Part shown: piece by piece, positions 11,242 to 20,377 of the stretch
Layout: each line of letters starts with the position of its first letter
How positions within the stretch are numbered: position 1 is the stretch's first letter
Source of the DNA: an uncultured Nocardioidaceae bacterium
GTDB taxonomy: Bacteria; Actinomycetota; Actinomycetes; Propionibacteriales; Nocardioidaceae
Length of the DNA: 41,480 nt
Assembly (NCBI GenBank): GCA_902805845.1
Contig: CADCUI010000029.1
Coordinates: 1-41,480, forward strand
Reading direction: 5' to 3'
Translations under genes and position numbers: made by a program
The notes under the pieces: model-generated
The model's input: only the letters and a program-made list of their open reading frames with translations
The model's database searches: none
What the model was told of the DNA's origin: nothing

Positions 11242-12969
11242 ATGAGCAGCCCACCCCAGGTCCTCGCCGAACGCTTCCGGGTGGCCCTGGGGAACGCCTT
11301 CGGGCCGGAGCTCGCCGACGTGGACCCGGTGATCCGGCCGTCGCAGTTCGCCGACTTCCAGGCCAACGTGGCGCTGCCGCTCGCCAAGCGCCTGGGGTCC
11401 AAGCCCCGCGACGTCGCAGCTCGCCTGGTGGAGTCGCTGGGGCTGTCCGACATCACCCAGCCGCCGGAGATCAGCGGCCCCGGGTTCATCAACCTGACGC
11501 TGCGCCCGGAGTGGCTCGCCGACCAGGTCCGGACGCTCGCGCGTGACCCGCGGCTCGGCGTACCGACGGAGCCGTCGCAGGTGGTGCCGATCGACTACTC
11601 GGCGCCCAACGTCGCCAAGGAGATGCACGTCGGACACCTCCGGACGACGGTGGTCGGTGACGCGCTGGCCCGCACGCTGGAGCACCTGGGCCACCGGGTG
11701 GTCCGGCAGAACCACGTCGGGGACTGGGGCACGCCGTTCGGCATGCTCGTCGAGCACCTTCTCGACGTCGGCGAGCACTCGGAGGAGGCCGAGCTGCTCG
11801 TCACGAGCCCGAACGACTTCTACCAGGCCGGGCGCGCCAAGTTCGACGGCGACGAGGAGTTCGCCGCCCGTGCCCGCCGTCGGGTCGTCGCCCTGCAGGC
11901 GCACGAGCCGGAGACGATGCGGGTCTGGCGGGAGCTCCTCGAGCTGTCGAAGAGCTACTTTCACTCGATCTACACGTTGCTCGACGTGACGCTCACCGAC
12001 GCGGACCTCGCCGGCGAGAGCAGCTACAACGACGAGCTCGCCCAGATCTGCGACGAGCTGGAGGCCGCGGGGATCGCGACGGTCAGCGAGGGAGCACTGT
12101 GTGTCTTCCTCGACGGGTTCACCGGACGTGAGGGCAAGCCGGTCCCGCTCATCATCCGCAAGAGCGACGGCGGCTACGGGTACGGCACGACCGACCTCGC
12201 CACCATCCGGCACCGGGTCCGAGACCTGCGGGCGGACCGGGTCCTCTACGTGATCGGGGCCCCGCAGTCGCTCCACCTGCAGATGGTGTGGGCCACGGCC
12301 CGCAAGGCGGGGTGGCTCGACGACGACGTCGAGGTCGTGCACGTCCAGATCGGCAACGTGCTGGGGGCCGACGGCAAGATCCTGCGCACCCGCAGCGGTG
12401 GTCCCATCAAGCTGCGGTCGCTCCTCGAGGAAGGGGTGGACAAGGCAGGGCAGGTGCTCGCGCAGTCGCGCCCCGAGCTGTCGCCGCAGGACCGCGAGGC
12501 GATCGCCCTCCACGTCGGGATCGGTGCGATCAAGTACGCCGACCTCTCGGTGTCGCACGACAGCGAGTACACCTTCGACTTCGAGCGGATGCTGTCGCTG
12601 ACCGGCAACACCGGCCCCTACCTGCAGTACGCCGCGGCGCGGATCAGGTCGATCCTGCGGAAGGCGGGCTCACCGGTCGGTGACGCCGACGTCGTGCTGA
12701 CCGAGGAGGCCGAGCGGCTGCTGGCCCGCACCCTGCTGGGCTTCGGCGACGTGGTGACCCAGGTGGGGGTGACATTGGAGCCGCACCGGCTGTGCGGCTA
12801 CCTCTTCGAGCTGGCGCAGGCGTTCACGACGTTCTACGAGAGCTGCCCGGTGCTGAAGGCCGACGACGACAGCACCCGCGCCTCGCGGCTGGTGCTGTGC
12901 TCGGTCACCCTCGACGTGCTCGTCGTGGGGCTGGGGCTGCTCGGCATCACCGCCCCGGAACAGATGTAG
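11242..12969 (+). CDS. argS: Arginyl-tRNA synthetase
   Basis: Class I synthetase charging tRNA-Arg. 575 residues. The N-terminal additional domain (1-~110) is followed by the catalytic core with the HIGH motif as HVGH (129-132, in APNVAKEMHVGHLRTT); the KMSKS region is degenerate (GADGKILRTRSGG), normal for many ArgRS. The helical DALR anticodon domain ends in GITAPEQM, the typical ArgRS C-terminus. The last 23 bases overlap the end of the convergent pepN gene, so each 3' end is antisense to the other. Confidence 0.97.
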   Translation: MSSPPQVLAERFRVALGNAFGPELADVDPVIRPSQFADFQANVALPLAKRLGSKPRDVAARLVESLGLSDITQPPEISGPGFINLTLRPEWLADQVRTLARDPRLGVPTEPSQVVPIDYSAPNVAKEMHVGHLRTTVVGDALARTLEHLGHRVVRQNHVGDWGTPFGMLVEHLLDVGEHSEEAELLVTSPNDFYQAGRAKFDGDEEFAARARRRVVALQAHEPETMRVWRELLELSKSYFHSIYTLLDVTLTDADLAGESSYNDELAQICDELEAAGIATVSEGALCVFLDGFTGREGKPVPLIIRKSDGGYGYGTTDLATIRHRVRDLRADRVLYVIGAPQSLHLQMVWATARKAGWLDDDVEVVHVQIGNVLGADGKILRTRSGGPIKLRSLLEEGVDKAGQVLAQSRPELSPQDREAIALHVGIGAIKYADLSVSHDSEYTFDFERMLSLTGNTGPYLQYAAARIRSILRKAGSPVGDADVVLTEEAERLLARTLLGFGDVVTQVGVTLEPHRLCGYLFELAQAFTTFYESCPVLKADDDSTRASRLVLCSVTLDVLVVGLGLLGITAPEQM

Positions 12970-15406
12970 CCGCCCCCCGGGCGGCCAGCATCCGACGCAC
13001 CTCGTCGACCCGCTCCACGACCGCCTTGCCCACCACCGGTGCCACCTGACCGGCGACCTCCTCGGCGTGCTGCAGGAACTCCTCGTCCACAGCGACGACA
13101 GGGAACAGCGAGAACGAGTAGGACATCGCGGGGATCATGCCGCTCTCGTGCAGCGACGGAAGCGCCTCGAGGTAGCGATCCCCGTAGGGGCGCAGCACCT
13201 CGTCCTGGCCGGGCCGCCAGAACGCCTGGGAGATCAGGCTGATCGAGGACACCGGCACCTTCCGGTCCGCCACGACGGTCCGCCACACCTCCGCCTTGTC
13301 CGCCTCCGCCGGCGACGCGGCGCGCACGGTGACGGCCCGCACCCAGGCGTCGGGGTCCGGGTCACGGTCGAGGAGCTCGTCGATCTCGTCCTGCGACACC
13401 GGGCCCAGCTCCGCCTGACGCACGAGAGCCCGCCAGTGGAGGTCCACGTCGTCCCCTGCGGCGCTTCGCAGGGCCTCGAAGTCGCCCTCGTCGACGGCCG
13501 TGCGCGCCAGGCCGCGGAGCGCCACCTGGCGCCGGGCCGGGTCCTCGGCCATGACCCGGCAGGTGGCCGCCACCGTGCGGCACAGCTCCTTGCTCTCGGC
13601 CTCGGGTGCCCACAGCAGGGCGGCCTCCCAGGCGAGCCGAAGGAACGGCTCCACCACGGCCTCCGCGGTCTCGCTGCCGAGCACCGAGGTGAGGCATCCC
13701 ACGGTCTGGGCGGCGCTCGCCTCGCCGTTCTGCAGCATGTCCCACACCGTCGCGACGCTGACGGCACGGGAGATCGCGGCGGGCAGTCCCGCGGTGTGCT
13801 CCAGCAGGACCGGCAGCGACGCGGCGTCGGGACGCATCGTCGCGAAGGTCAGGTAGTCGTCGTTGACGAGGTGGAAGTCGGCCTCCGGCAAGGTCACCGG
13901 CGTCCTCCTCCCGGCCACCTCCACGCGGGTGTGCCCGACGGGCTCCAGCCCGCTGGGACCGGTCCGGTAGGACCCGATCGCCAGCACATGGGGCCGCGGC
14001 TGACCGGTCGGCGGTTCGGCCACCAGCGCGTGGCCGCCCTCGCCCTCGTGCTCCAGGGTCAGCCGGTCGGTGCCCGCGGTCTCGAGCCAGGCGGTGCTCC
14101 AGCGGCCGAGGTCTCGGCCGCTGGCGGCCTCGAGCGCGGCCATGAGGTCGTGACGAGTCGTGTTGCCCCAAGCATGCTCGGCGAAGTACGCCGCCATACC
14201 CGCCTGGAAGGGCCCCTCCCCCACGTAGGTCATGAGCTGGTGCAGCGCCGTGGCGCCCTTCGGGTAGGTGATCGCGTCGAAGATCGAGGTGGCCTGCGCC
14301 ACGTCGCGGATCGGCTGGTGGATCGGGTGGGAGGTGGGTCCCTGGTCGGCCAGGTACGCCTCGAGCGCCTCGCCGGCGAGCTGGCTGGCCCAGGCGTCGC
14401 CGTACCGGGTTGCTCGCACGGCGGCCCAGTGGCAGGCGAACTCGGCGAACGCCTCGTTGAGCCACAGCCCGTCCCACCAGCGCATCGTGACGATGTTGCC
14501 GAACCACATGTGCGCCATCTCGTGCAGCAGCACCTTGGCGAACAGCTCGTTCTCCGCGGGGGTGGGGCTCGCCCGGCGGAGGAAGGCGTCGGACCAGGTG
14601 ACGCAGCCGTAGTTCTCCATCGCCCCGCCGAACTCGGGCAGGAAGACCTGGTCGTACTTCTGCTGCGGGAACGGCATGGCGAAGACCCGACCGAAGAACT
14701 CCAGCCCCTGCCCGGTGACGGTGAAGATCTCGTCCGCGTCCCGTTCCAGGATGCGCCGCAGCGACTGCCGCGAGAAGATCCCGAGGTCGTGGCCGGCACC
14801 CTCGCGGCGGAGCTCGTAGAAGGGCCCGCCGGCCACCACCGGGTTGTACGTCGACAGCGGCGGAGTGTCGGGGAAGCTCCAGCGACGCACGCCGTCCTCC
14901 ACGGCCTCGATCCGCGGGTCGCCGGTGTTGCTCACCACCGTCCAGGCGGCCGGGGCGGTCACCGTGAACGCGTGGGGCGCCTTGAGGTCCGGCTGGTCGA
15001 AGCACGCCCACACGAAGCGCGCCTGGTCCGGCTCGAACGACGTCCACAGGTAGACCTCGCCGTCGGCCGGGTCGACGGCCCGGTGGACCCCCTCGCCGGT
15101 GGTGGTGTCGTCCTGCACCGTCTCCACCACGAGGGTGTTCCGCTCGGCCAGTCCCTCCAGTGGCAGCCGCCCTCGTGCTGCTTGACCCAGCGGCCGGCCG
15201 TTGAGCGTCGCCGAGACGACGTGCGCGGCGCAGTCGACGAACGACGAGGCCCCCGGTTCGCTGCAGGTGAAGGCGATCGTCGAGACGCAGCGGACCTCGG
15301 GGCCTTCGGGCAGTCCGGTGAGGTCGACGTCGATGTCGTACCGCTGGACTGCGAGCAGCGCCGCTCGCTCCTCCGCCTCGGCCTGAGTCAGGCTGAGCAC
15401 GTCCAT
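12947..15406 (-). CDS. pepN: Aminopeptidase N (M1 family zinc peptidase)
   Basis: Removes N-terminal residues from peptides, cytosolic (no signal peptide). 819 residues from the ATG at 15406, chosen because AAGGAGG lies a few bases upstream. Substrate motif GAMEN at 261-265, zinc motif HEMAH at 295-299 and the third ligand Glu318 (NEAF) are intact. The N-terminal beta domain (1-~195) and the C-terminal ERAP1-like helical domain (~510-800) match actinobacterial PepN. It stands alone between argS (convergent, 23-base overlap) and a divergent hydrolase gene. Confidence 0.96.
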   Translation of the reverse strand: MDVLSLTQAEAEERAALLAVQRYDIDVDLTGLPEGPEVRCVSTIAFTCSEPGASSFVDCAAHVVSATLNGRPLGQAARGRLPLEGLAERNTLVVETVQDDTTTGEGVHRAVDPADGEVYLWTSFEPDQARFVWACFDQPDLKAPHAFTVTAPAAWTVVSNTGDPRIEAVEDGVRRWSFPDTPPLSTYNPVVAGGPFYELRREGAGHDLGIFSRQSLRRILERDADEIFTVTGQGLEFFGRVFAMPFPQQKYDQVFLPEFGGAMENYGCVTWSDAFLRRASPTPAENELFAKVLLHEMAHMWFGNIVTMRWWDGLWLNEAFAEFACHWAAVRATRYGDAWASQLAGEALEAYLADQGPTSHPIHQPIRDVAQATSIFDAITYPKGATALHQLMTYVGEGPFQAGMAAYFAEHAWGNTTRHDLMAALEAASGRDLGRWSTAWLETAGTDRLTLEHEGEGGHALVAEPPTGQPRPHVLAIGSYRTGPSGLEPVGHTRVEVAGRRTPVTLPEADFHLVNDDYLTFATMRPDAASLPVLLEHTAGLPAAISRAVSVATVWDMLQNGEASAAQTVGCLTSVLGSETAEAVVEPFLRLAWEAALLWAPEAESKELCRTVAATCRVMAEDPARRQVALRGLARTAVDEGDFEALRSAAGDDVDLHWRALVRQAELGPVSQDEIDELLDRDPDPDAWVRAVTVRAASPAEADKAEVWRTVVADRKVPVSSISLISQAFWRPGQDEVLRPYGDRYLEALPSLHESGMIPAMSYSFSLFPVVAVDEEFLQHAEEVAGQVAPVVGKAVVERVDEVRRMLAARGAATSVPGR

Positions 15407-15513
15407 GGGGCCTCCTTCGCTCCGGCTGCTCACCCTAGGCGGTGGGAGCGGCCAATTCTGCAAGGCGGCTCGCGCCCGTGACCGACCCTGACTACGGCGG
15501 CTGAGCCGCCGCC

Positions 15514-15519
15514 TAGCAT
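15514..15519 (+). promoter_or_regulatory. -10 box for the alpha/beta hydrolase gene
   Basis: TAGCAT lies five bases before the ATG with no Shine-Dalgarno, suggesting a leaderless mRNA. A 6-bp inverted repeat GGCGGC-TGA-GCCGCC (15496-15510) sits in the -10/-35 spacer and could be an operator; this is speculative. Confidence 0.4.
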
Positions 15520-15524
15520 GCAGC

Positions 15525-16367
15525 ATGGGTACGCCCGGTCGGCTCCGCCGTGGAGCCGTCCGGGCCCTGCTGGTGACGACGCTGGTCCTGGGGGCGCTGA
15601 TGGGGTTGCTGTGGGCGTTCCAGCGGCAGCTCGTCTACCAGCCGGACCCCTCAGCCGTCCCGGCGGCCGCCGACGTGATCGCCGGCGCCCGCGACGTCAC
15701 GCTGCACACCGGCGACGGGCTCGAGCTCGGAGCATGGTTCGTCCCTGCTCCCGCGTCCGCGCCCGACGATCATCTGGCGGTGCTCGTCGCGGCCGGCAAC
15801 GGTGGCAACCGGCTGAGCCGCGCCGCCTTCGCGGTCGAGCTGAGGCGACGCGGGCTCGCGGTGCTGCTCCTCGACTACCGCGGCTACGGAGGCAACCCGG
15901 GCAGCCCCACCGAGGACGGGGTCACCACCGACGCGCTCGCCGCCCTGGCCGCCCTGCGCGGCCTGGGCTACCCGCCTGGACGCACGATCTACTTCGGGGA
16001 GTCCCTCGGCGGTGGGGTCGTCACGGCGTTGGCGCAGCAACGACCACCGGCAGGGGTGGTGCTGCGGTCCCCGTTCACCGAGCTCGCCGACGTCGGCGCG
16101 CACCACTACCCGTGGCTCCCGGTGCGGTTGCTGCTCCGGGACCGGTTCCCCGTCCTCGACCTGGTGCGGAGCAGCGACGTCCCCTTGACGGTGGTGTACG
16201 GCGACCGCGACTCCGTCGTACCGACCCGGCTGAGCGCTCGGGTTGCCCGGGCAGCGCCTTCGCTCGTCGAGGAGGTCGTCCTCGAGGGCGCCGACCACAA
16301 CGACGCCGTGATGTTCGGCCCCCAGGTCGCCGACGCCGTGTCGCGGCTGGCCGACGAGGTCCGCTGA
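15525..16367 (+). CDS. Membrane-anchored alpha/beta hydrolase (BEM46/ABHD13-like)
   Basis: 280 residues. A basic N-terminus is followed by one membrane helix (about 13-32), then an alpha/beta-hydrolase fold. The catalytic triad reads Ser160 (FGESLGG), Asp229 (YGDRDSVVP) and His258 (GADHND). This layout (N-terminal anchor, DYRGYGGNPGSP block before the nucleophile) resembles the BEM46/ABHD13 group of serine hydrolases, whose bacterial substrates are mostly unknown. It converges on the GAF-ANTAR gene across 44 bases. Confidence 0.85.
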   Translation: MGTPGRLRRGAVRALLVTTLVLGALMGLLWAFQRQLVYQPDPSAVPAAADVIAGARDVTLHTGDGLELGAWFVPAPASAPDDHLAVLVAAGNGGNRLSRAAFAVELRRRGLAVLLLDYRGYGGNPGSPTEDGVTTDALAALAALRGLGYPPGRTIYFGESLGGGVVTALAQQRPPAGVVLRSPFTELADVGAHHYPWLPVRLLLRDRFPVLDLVRSSDVPLTVVYGDRDSVVPTRLSARVARAAPSLVEEVVLEGADHNDAVMFGPQVADAVSRLADEVR

Positions 16368-16411
16368 GACATCGAGCACGCCGGCACGAGGAAGCCCGAG
16401 CGTTGCCGTGC

Positions 16412-17107
16412 CTACTCGGCGCGGACCCGGCGGAACACCTCGGCCGCCTGGGACTCCGTGATGTTCGCGCGGGCCGCTGCTTGTCGCAGGCGCTCACGCG
16501 CCAGCGCGATGTCGACCTTCTGGCTCTCGGCGATGATGCCCACGGCGATGTCGATACCGGCCTGGTCCCGGACCCGGTCAGGCGCCTGCTGCGCCTGCTG
16601 GAGAGTCCTGAAGGAGAGGTCGGCGTTGGCGACCGCCTGCTCCGCGGTGGAGCCCACTGCCTCGGCGACCGACTGGTGCCGGCCGTCGAAGGCACCAGGG
16701 TCCGACGCGTAGAGGTTCACGCTACCCATGACCCGACCCTGGTGCATGACGGGAAGGGACAGGCTGCTGGCCACGCCCATCTCAGCGCTGGCGCGGGCGT
16801 ACAGCTGCCACCGGTCCTCGTCGAACAGGCCCGCGCCGGCGACGTCGACGGTGTCGGCCGTGTCCACCGCCTCCAGGCACGGCCCTCCGTCGACGTACTG
16901 CACCGCGTCGAGCCCGGCGACGGCCTCCGTGCTCGCGACCAGGGTGAGCGTCACCCGGTCCTCGACCATGCCGAGGCTCAGCCCCACCAGCTCCGGCACC
17001 AGCGCGCGGACGCGGGTGGCCATGGCGAACAGCTCGATCCCGAGGTCCGCCTCGCCACGGATCGCCAGCTCACGCAGGGCTTCCACCGTCTCCGGGAGTG
17101 GCTTCAC
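16412..17107 (-). CDS. GAF-ANTAR domain RNA-binding regulator
   Basis: 231 residues. A GAF-type sensory domain occupies about 20-160 (GGPCLEAVDTADTVDV, SSLSLPVMHQGRVMGSVNLY). A C-terminal ANTAR domain, about 170-228, has GIDIAVGIIAESQKVDIALA followed by the helical AAARANITESQAAEVF. ANTAR proteins act as antiterminators by binding paired RNA hairpins; GAF-ANTAR proteins are common in actinobacteria, and their ligands are mostly unknown. The start is GTG at 17107 with TAGGGT seven bases upstream, so the message is probably leaderless. It is divergent from a small membrane protein; I cannot identify a dual-hairpin target nearby. Confidence 0.9.
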   Translation of the reverse strand: MKPLPETVEALRELAIRGEADLGIELFAMATRVRALVPELVGLSLGMVEDRVTLTLVASTEAVAGLDAVQYVDGGPCLEAVDTADTVDVAGAGLFDEDRWQLYARASAEMGVASSLSLPVMHQGRVMGSVNLYASDPGAFDGRHQSVAEAVGSTAEQAVANADLSFRTLQQAQQAPDRVRDQAGIDIAVGIIAESQKVDIALARERLRQAAARANITESQAAEVFRRVRAE

Positions 17108-17114
17108 GCACCTG

Positions 17115-17120
17115 ACCCTA
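17115..17120 (-). promoter_or_regulatory. -10 box for the GAF-ANTAR gene
   Basis: TAGGGT on the minus strand ends seven bases before the GTG start; the same hexamer and spacing precede rarA. Confidence 0.45.
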
Positions 17121-17198
17121 CGCGCCGCTCACCATCGTTTGACCGCCCCCGTCGCGGGTAGGTCACCTTCACCCTGACTGTGCCCACAAGGAGATCTC

Positions 17199-17747
17199 AT
17201 GACCCGCAACACCCTGTCCCGATCGATCCACGACCTCGGCCTGGCGACCTGGTTCGGCGGCACGCTGGCCAACGCGGTCGCGCTCAACCCCGCAGCCGGC
17301 GAGGCCGGCCTGTCCAGCCGGACGGGTGCCGTGGCCAACGTCGGGTGGGACCGGTGGACGCCGGTCAATGCGGCTGCCATCGGACTGCACCTGGCCGGCA
17401 GCCTCGGGCAGCTCCGCGGGAACAGGAGCCGGATCAAGGGGCAGGAGGGCGTCGCCTCGATGGCGCTCACCAAGACCGTGCTCACAGCCGCCGCTCTCGG
17501 CGTGACCGGCTACAGCCGGGTGCTGGGCAAGAAGGTGTCCAAGCACACCGACGTCCCGGCCTCCTCCGGCACCGAGCCGGCTCCGTCCACTCCGCCGGAG
17601 GTGGCGAACGCCCAGCGCCAGCTGGCGCTCCTCCAGTGGGCGGTGCCCGCGCTCACGGGCGCGCTCGTGGTCGTGAGCGCCGTCGCCGGTGAGCAGCAGC
17701 GCCCCTCGGAGGTCAAGAAGGGCGTCGTCAGCCGTCTCGTGCCCTGA
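17199..17747 (+). CDS. Hypothetical small integral membrane protein
   Basis: 182 residues, family not recognised. Four hydrophobic stretches are visible (about 10-30, 54-72, 88-110 and 143-166), so it is probably an inner-membrane protein; a Ser/Pro-rich loop (about 117-136) separates the last two. An AAGGAG Shine-Dalgarno (17188-17193) lies five bases before the ATG. It is divergent from the GAF-ANTAR gene and 14 bases ahead of the HSL-type hydrolase, with which it may be co-transcribed. No function can be assigned. Confidence 0.8.
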   Translation: MTRNTLSRSIHDLGLATWFGGTLANAVALNPAAGEAGLSSRTGAVANVGWDRWTPVNAAAIGLHLAGSLGQLRGNRSRIKGQEGVASMALTKTVLTAAALGVTGYSRVLGKKVSKHTDVPASSGTEPAPSTPPEVANAQRQLALLQWAVPALTGALVVVSAVAGEQQRPSEVKKGVVSRLVP

Positions 17748-17761
17748 GGCACCGTCGGAGC

Positions 17762-18700
17762 GTGCCCAGCCGACGCCACGACCTGCTCGCCTGGGCGGTC
17801 CCTCGACTGCGCAGGTCACGCGAGCTGGAGTCCGAGGCGGCCGAGCGCGAGCGGCTGGAGCGCTCGCACGCCGTGCTGGGACGCACCTTCCCGACCCGGC
17901 TGGTGCCCCGCTTCTCCCGCCGGTTCGTCCTGGACGTCGAGCAGCTCGACGGCCCCGCGGGCGCTTTTGCCTCCTACACGGTCACGCCCAGACACGTGGC
18001 GCCGCGGCGCACCATCGTCTACCTCCACGGCGGCGGTTTCGTCGGCCCCCTCGACCCCTTCCACGTCAGGTACGTCGCTCGGCTGGCATCGGGGCTCCGG
18101 GCGAGGGTCGTGGTACCCGACTACCCGCTGGCGCCCGAGCACAGCTGGCGCGACTCGCACGCCGCCCTCGCCGACCTCGTCGAGAGGCTCGCGACGGCGT
18201 CGCCCGACGGCGTGGTGCTCGCCGGCGACTCGGCCGGCGGCGGCTACGCGCTGGCGTTGGCGCTGACGCTGCGGGACCGAGGCGGCCCCCAGCCGGAGGG
18301 ACTGCTGCTGCACTCGCCGTGGGTCGACCTCACGACCAGCACCCCGGACACCGACGCGTTCACCGAGCGCGACACCTGGCTGTTCCTCGGCAAGATCCGG
18401 GCCTACGCCGCGTGGTGGGCCGGTGGGGAGGAGAACCTGTCGCGGGCGGAGGTGTCGCCGGCCCTCGCGCCGCTCCACGACCTGCCGCCGGCGCTGATGT
18501 TCTGCGGGACCCGCGACACCCTCGCGCCCGGCTGCCGGCTGCTCGCCGCCCGCGCCGAGGAGGCGGGCTGGGCGCTGGAGTACGTCGAGCGTCCCGACCT
18601 CATCCACGTCTTTCCTCTGCTGCCGCTGATCCCCGAGGCCCGGGATGCGTGGCGACACACGGCGGAGTTCCTCCGTCAGCCGCCTGCGACCGTGGCGTAG
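17762..18700 (+). CDS. Alpha/beta hydrolase of the hormone-sensitive lipase family
   Basis: 312 residues. Oxyanion-hole motif HGGGF at 89-93, nucleophile Ser157 in GDSAGG, Asp252 (GTRDTL) and His282 (IHVFP) form a full triad. This is the bacterial HSL (family IV) signature of esterases and lipases acting on short acyl or aryl esters. It has no signal peptide; a charged helical stretch (15-35) precedes the fold. GTG start 14 bases after the membrane-protein gene. The final 25 bases overlap the end of aroB on the other strand. The natural substrate is unknown. Confidence 0.9.
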   Translation: MPSRRHDLLAWAVPRLRRSRELESEAAERERLERSHAVLGRTFPTRLVPRFSRRFVLDVEQLDGPAGAFASYTVTPRHVAPRRTIVYLHGGGFVGPLDPFHVRYVARLASGLRARVVVPDYPLAPEHSWRDSHAALADLVERLATASPDGVVLAGDSAGGGYALALALTLRDRGGPQPEGLLLHSPWVDLTTSTPDTDAFTERDTWLFLGKIRAYAAWWAGGEENLSRAEVSPALAPLHDLPPALMFCGTRDTLAPGCRLLAARAEEAGWALEYVERPDLIHVFPLLPLIPEARDAWRHTAEFLRQPPATVA

Positions 18701-19833
18701 GCCTCCTCGAGCAACGCCACGTCCGGCCCCTCGAGCAGCACCGGCTTCCCGATCCCCTCGAGGACCACGAACCGCATGAGGTCGCCCCTCGCCTTCTTGT
18801 CGATCCGCATGGTCCCCAGGAGGTCCTCCCACGAGACTCCGTCGTACGACGTGGGCAGCCCCACGGACCGCAGCACCGACCGGTGGCGGTCGGCCGTCGC
18901 CTCGTCCAGAAGGCCCGCCAGCCTGGCCAGCTCCGCGACGAACACCATGCCGATCGCGACGGCATCACCGTGCCGGAAGCGGTAGTGCTCGGCACGCTCG
19001 ATGGCATGCGCCAGCGTGTGGCCGTAGTTCAGCGCCTCCCGGCCAGGGTGGCCGCCCACGCCGCCGGTCTCCCGGAAGTCCCCGGCGACGACGTCGATCT
19101 TCACCTGGATCGCCCGTTCCACGAGCTCCCGGAGCTCGGGTGACCCCACCGTCATCGCCGTGCTCGGCGAACGCTCCACGAGGTCGAGGATGGCGGGGTC
19201 GGCGATGAAGCCGCACTTCACGACCTCTGCCATCCCGCTGACCAGCTCGGGGCGCGGGAGGCCGGCGAGGGTACGGAGGTCACAGAGGACCCCGCTGGGC
19301 TCGTGGAACGCTCCTACGAGGTTCTTGCCCTCGCCGGTGTTGAGGCCGGTCTTGCCCCCGACTGCTGCGTCGACCATGGCCAGGAGCGTCGTCGGCACGT
19401 GCACGACCCGCACCCCGCGCAGCCAGGTGGCCGCGACGAAGCCGCCCATGTCGGTGGTGGCCCCGCCGCCGACGGTCACCACGGCGTCGGAGCGGGTGAA
19501 GCCGGCCCTTCCCAGCGCCTGCCAGCAGTCCGCGGCGACAGCGACGTCCTTGGCGGCCTCACCGTCGGGCAGGGGGAGGTCGAGCACGACGCACCCCGCC
19601 TCCCGCAGCACGGCGAGCACCCGGTCGCCGAGGTCGGCGAGGGACGCGGCGCGGGCGACGGCGACGCGACCACCACCGCCGCCGAGCATGCCGGGCAACC
19701 GGTCGAGCAGGTCATGCCCGACCACGACGTCATAGGGACCCGCCGCCACCCCCGGGCCCCCGAGGTGCAGCGTCGTGGCGGGCCCAGCACCGGGCGCGGC
19801 ACCGGTTGCGGCACCGGTCACGCCGTCAGCCAC
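18676..19833 (-). CDS. aroB: 3-Dehydroquinate synthase
   Basis: Converts DAHP to 3-dehydroquinate, step 2 of the shikimate pathway, using NAD and zinc. 385 residues. The NAD/substrate core GGGATTDMGGFVAATW followed by VPTTLLAMVDAAVGGKTGLN is intact; zinc ligands are the Glu in MAEVVKCGF and the His residues in NYGHTLAHAIE and RHGDAVAIGM. The GTG at 19833 is chosen because GGAGGG lies five bases upstream; it overlaps the end of aroK by eight bases. An in-frame GTG at 19821 is the alternative. The first ~20 residues are Gly/Ala-rich and not conserved. Confidence 0.96.
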   Translation of the reverse strand: MADGVTGAATGAAPGAGPATTLHLGGPGVAAGPYDVVVGHDLLDRLPGMLGGGGGRVAVARAASLADLGDRVLAVLREAGCVVLDLPLPDGEAAKDVAVAADCWQALGRAGFTRSDAVVTVGGGATTDMGGFVAATWLRGVRVVHVPTTLLAMVDAAVGGKTGLNTGEGKNLVGAFHEPSGVLCDLRTLAGLPRPELVSGMAEVVKCGFIADPAILDLVERSPSTAMTVGSPELRELVERAIQVKIDVVAGDFRETGGVGGHPGREALNYGHTLAHAIERAEHYRFRHGDAVAIGMVFVAELARLAGLLDEATADRHRSVLRSVGLPTSYDGVSWEDLLGTMRIDKKARGDLMRFVVLEGIGKPVLLEGPDVALLEEAYATVAGG

Positions 19834-20377
19834 CGCTGCCCTCCACCGCCGGGCCGGTCCGGTACGCCGAGACCGCGCGGCGCACCTCGGCGGCCACCTG
19901 CTCGGGGTCCTTGCCGTCCGTGGCCACGACGACGTCGGCGGCCTCGAGGTAGACCGGCAGACGCTCGTCGAGAAGCGTCTTGATCCGTGAGCGCACGTTG
20001 CCCAGCAGCAGGGGACGTCCTTGGCCCAGTCCCACGCGCTTGGCAGCGTCCGCGAGCCCGACCCGCAGGAACACCACCAGATGGTCCTCGAGGGCGGCGC
20101 GGGTCCGGGGGTCGAGGACCGCTCCGCCGCCCAGCGCGAGCACGCCGTCGTGCGATCCCAGCGCGGCCAGCACGGTCTCGTGCTCGCGAGCCCGGAAGTA
20201 CTCCTCGCCGGAGTCGACGAAGATGTCCGACACGCTGCGCCCCTCGGCGTCCTCGAGGTCGTGGTCGGTGTCGCGCAGCGCCACGCCCCAGCCGTCGGCA
20301 AGCAGCCGGCCGACCGTCGTCTTGCCTGCTCCCATCGGCCCGACCAGCACCACCCGAGGGCCCGGTGCAGCCGTCAC
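19826..20377 (-). CDS. aroK: Shikimate kinase
   Basis: Phosphorylates shikimate at the 3-hydroxyl with ATP. 183 residues. The P-loop GPMGAGKT is at 13-20; shikimate-binding DTDHDLE and the GGGAVLD block are present, as is the lid arginine region [13 protein letters not shown] start at 20377 overlaps the aroC stop by four bases (GTGA). It is followed by aroB with an eight-base overlap, so aroC-aroK-aroB should be translated as a coupled block. Confidence 0.96.
   Translation of the reverse strand: MTAAPGPRVVLVGPMGAGKTTVGRLLADGWGVALRDTDHDLEDAEGRSVSDIFVDSGEEYFRAREHETVLAALGSHDGVLALGGGAVLDPRTRAALEDHLVVFLRVGLADAAKRVGLGQGRPLLLGNVRSRIKTLLDERLPVYLEAADVVVATDGKDPEQVAAEVRRAVSAYRTGPAVEGSGG

Noticed and set aside
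13067-15481. Long plus-strand open frame opposite pepN
   Set aside because: pepN has GAMEN and HExxH motifs; the opposite frame has no recognisable domain and skewed composition.
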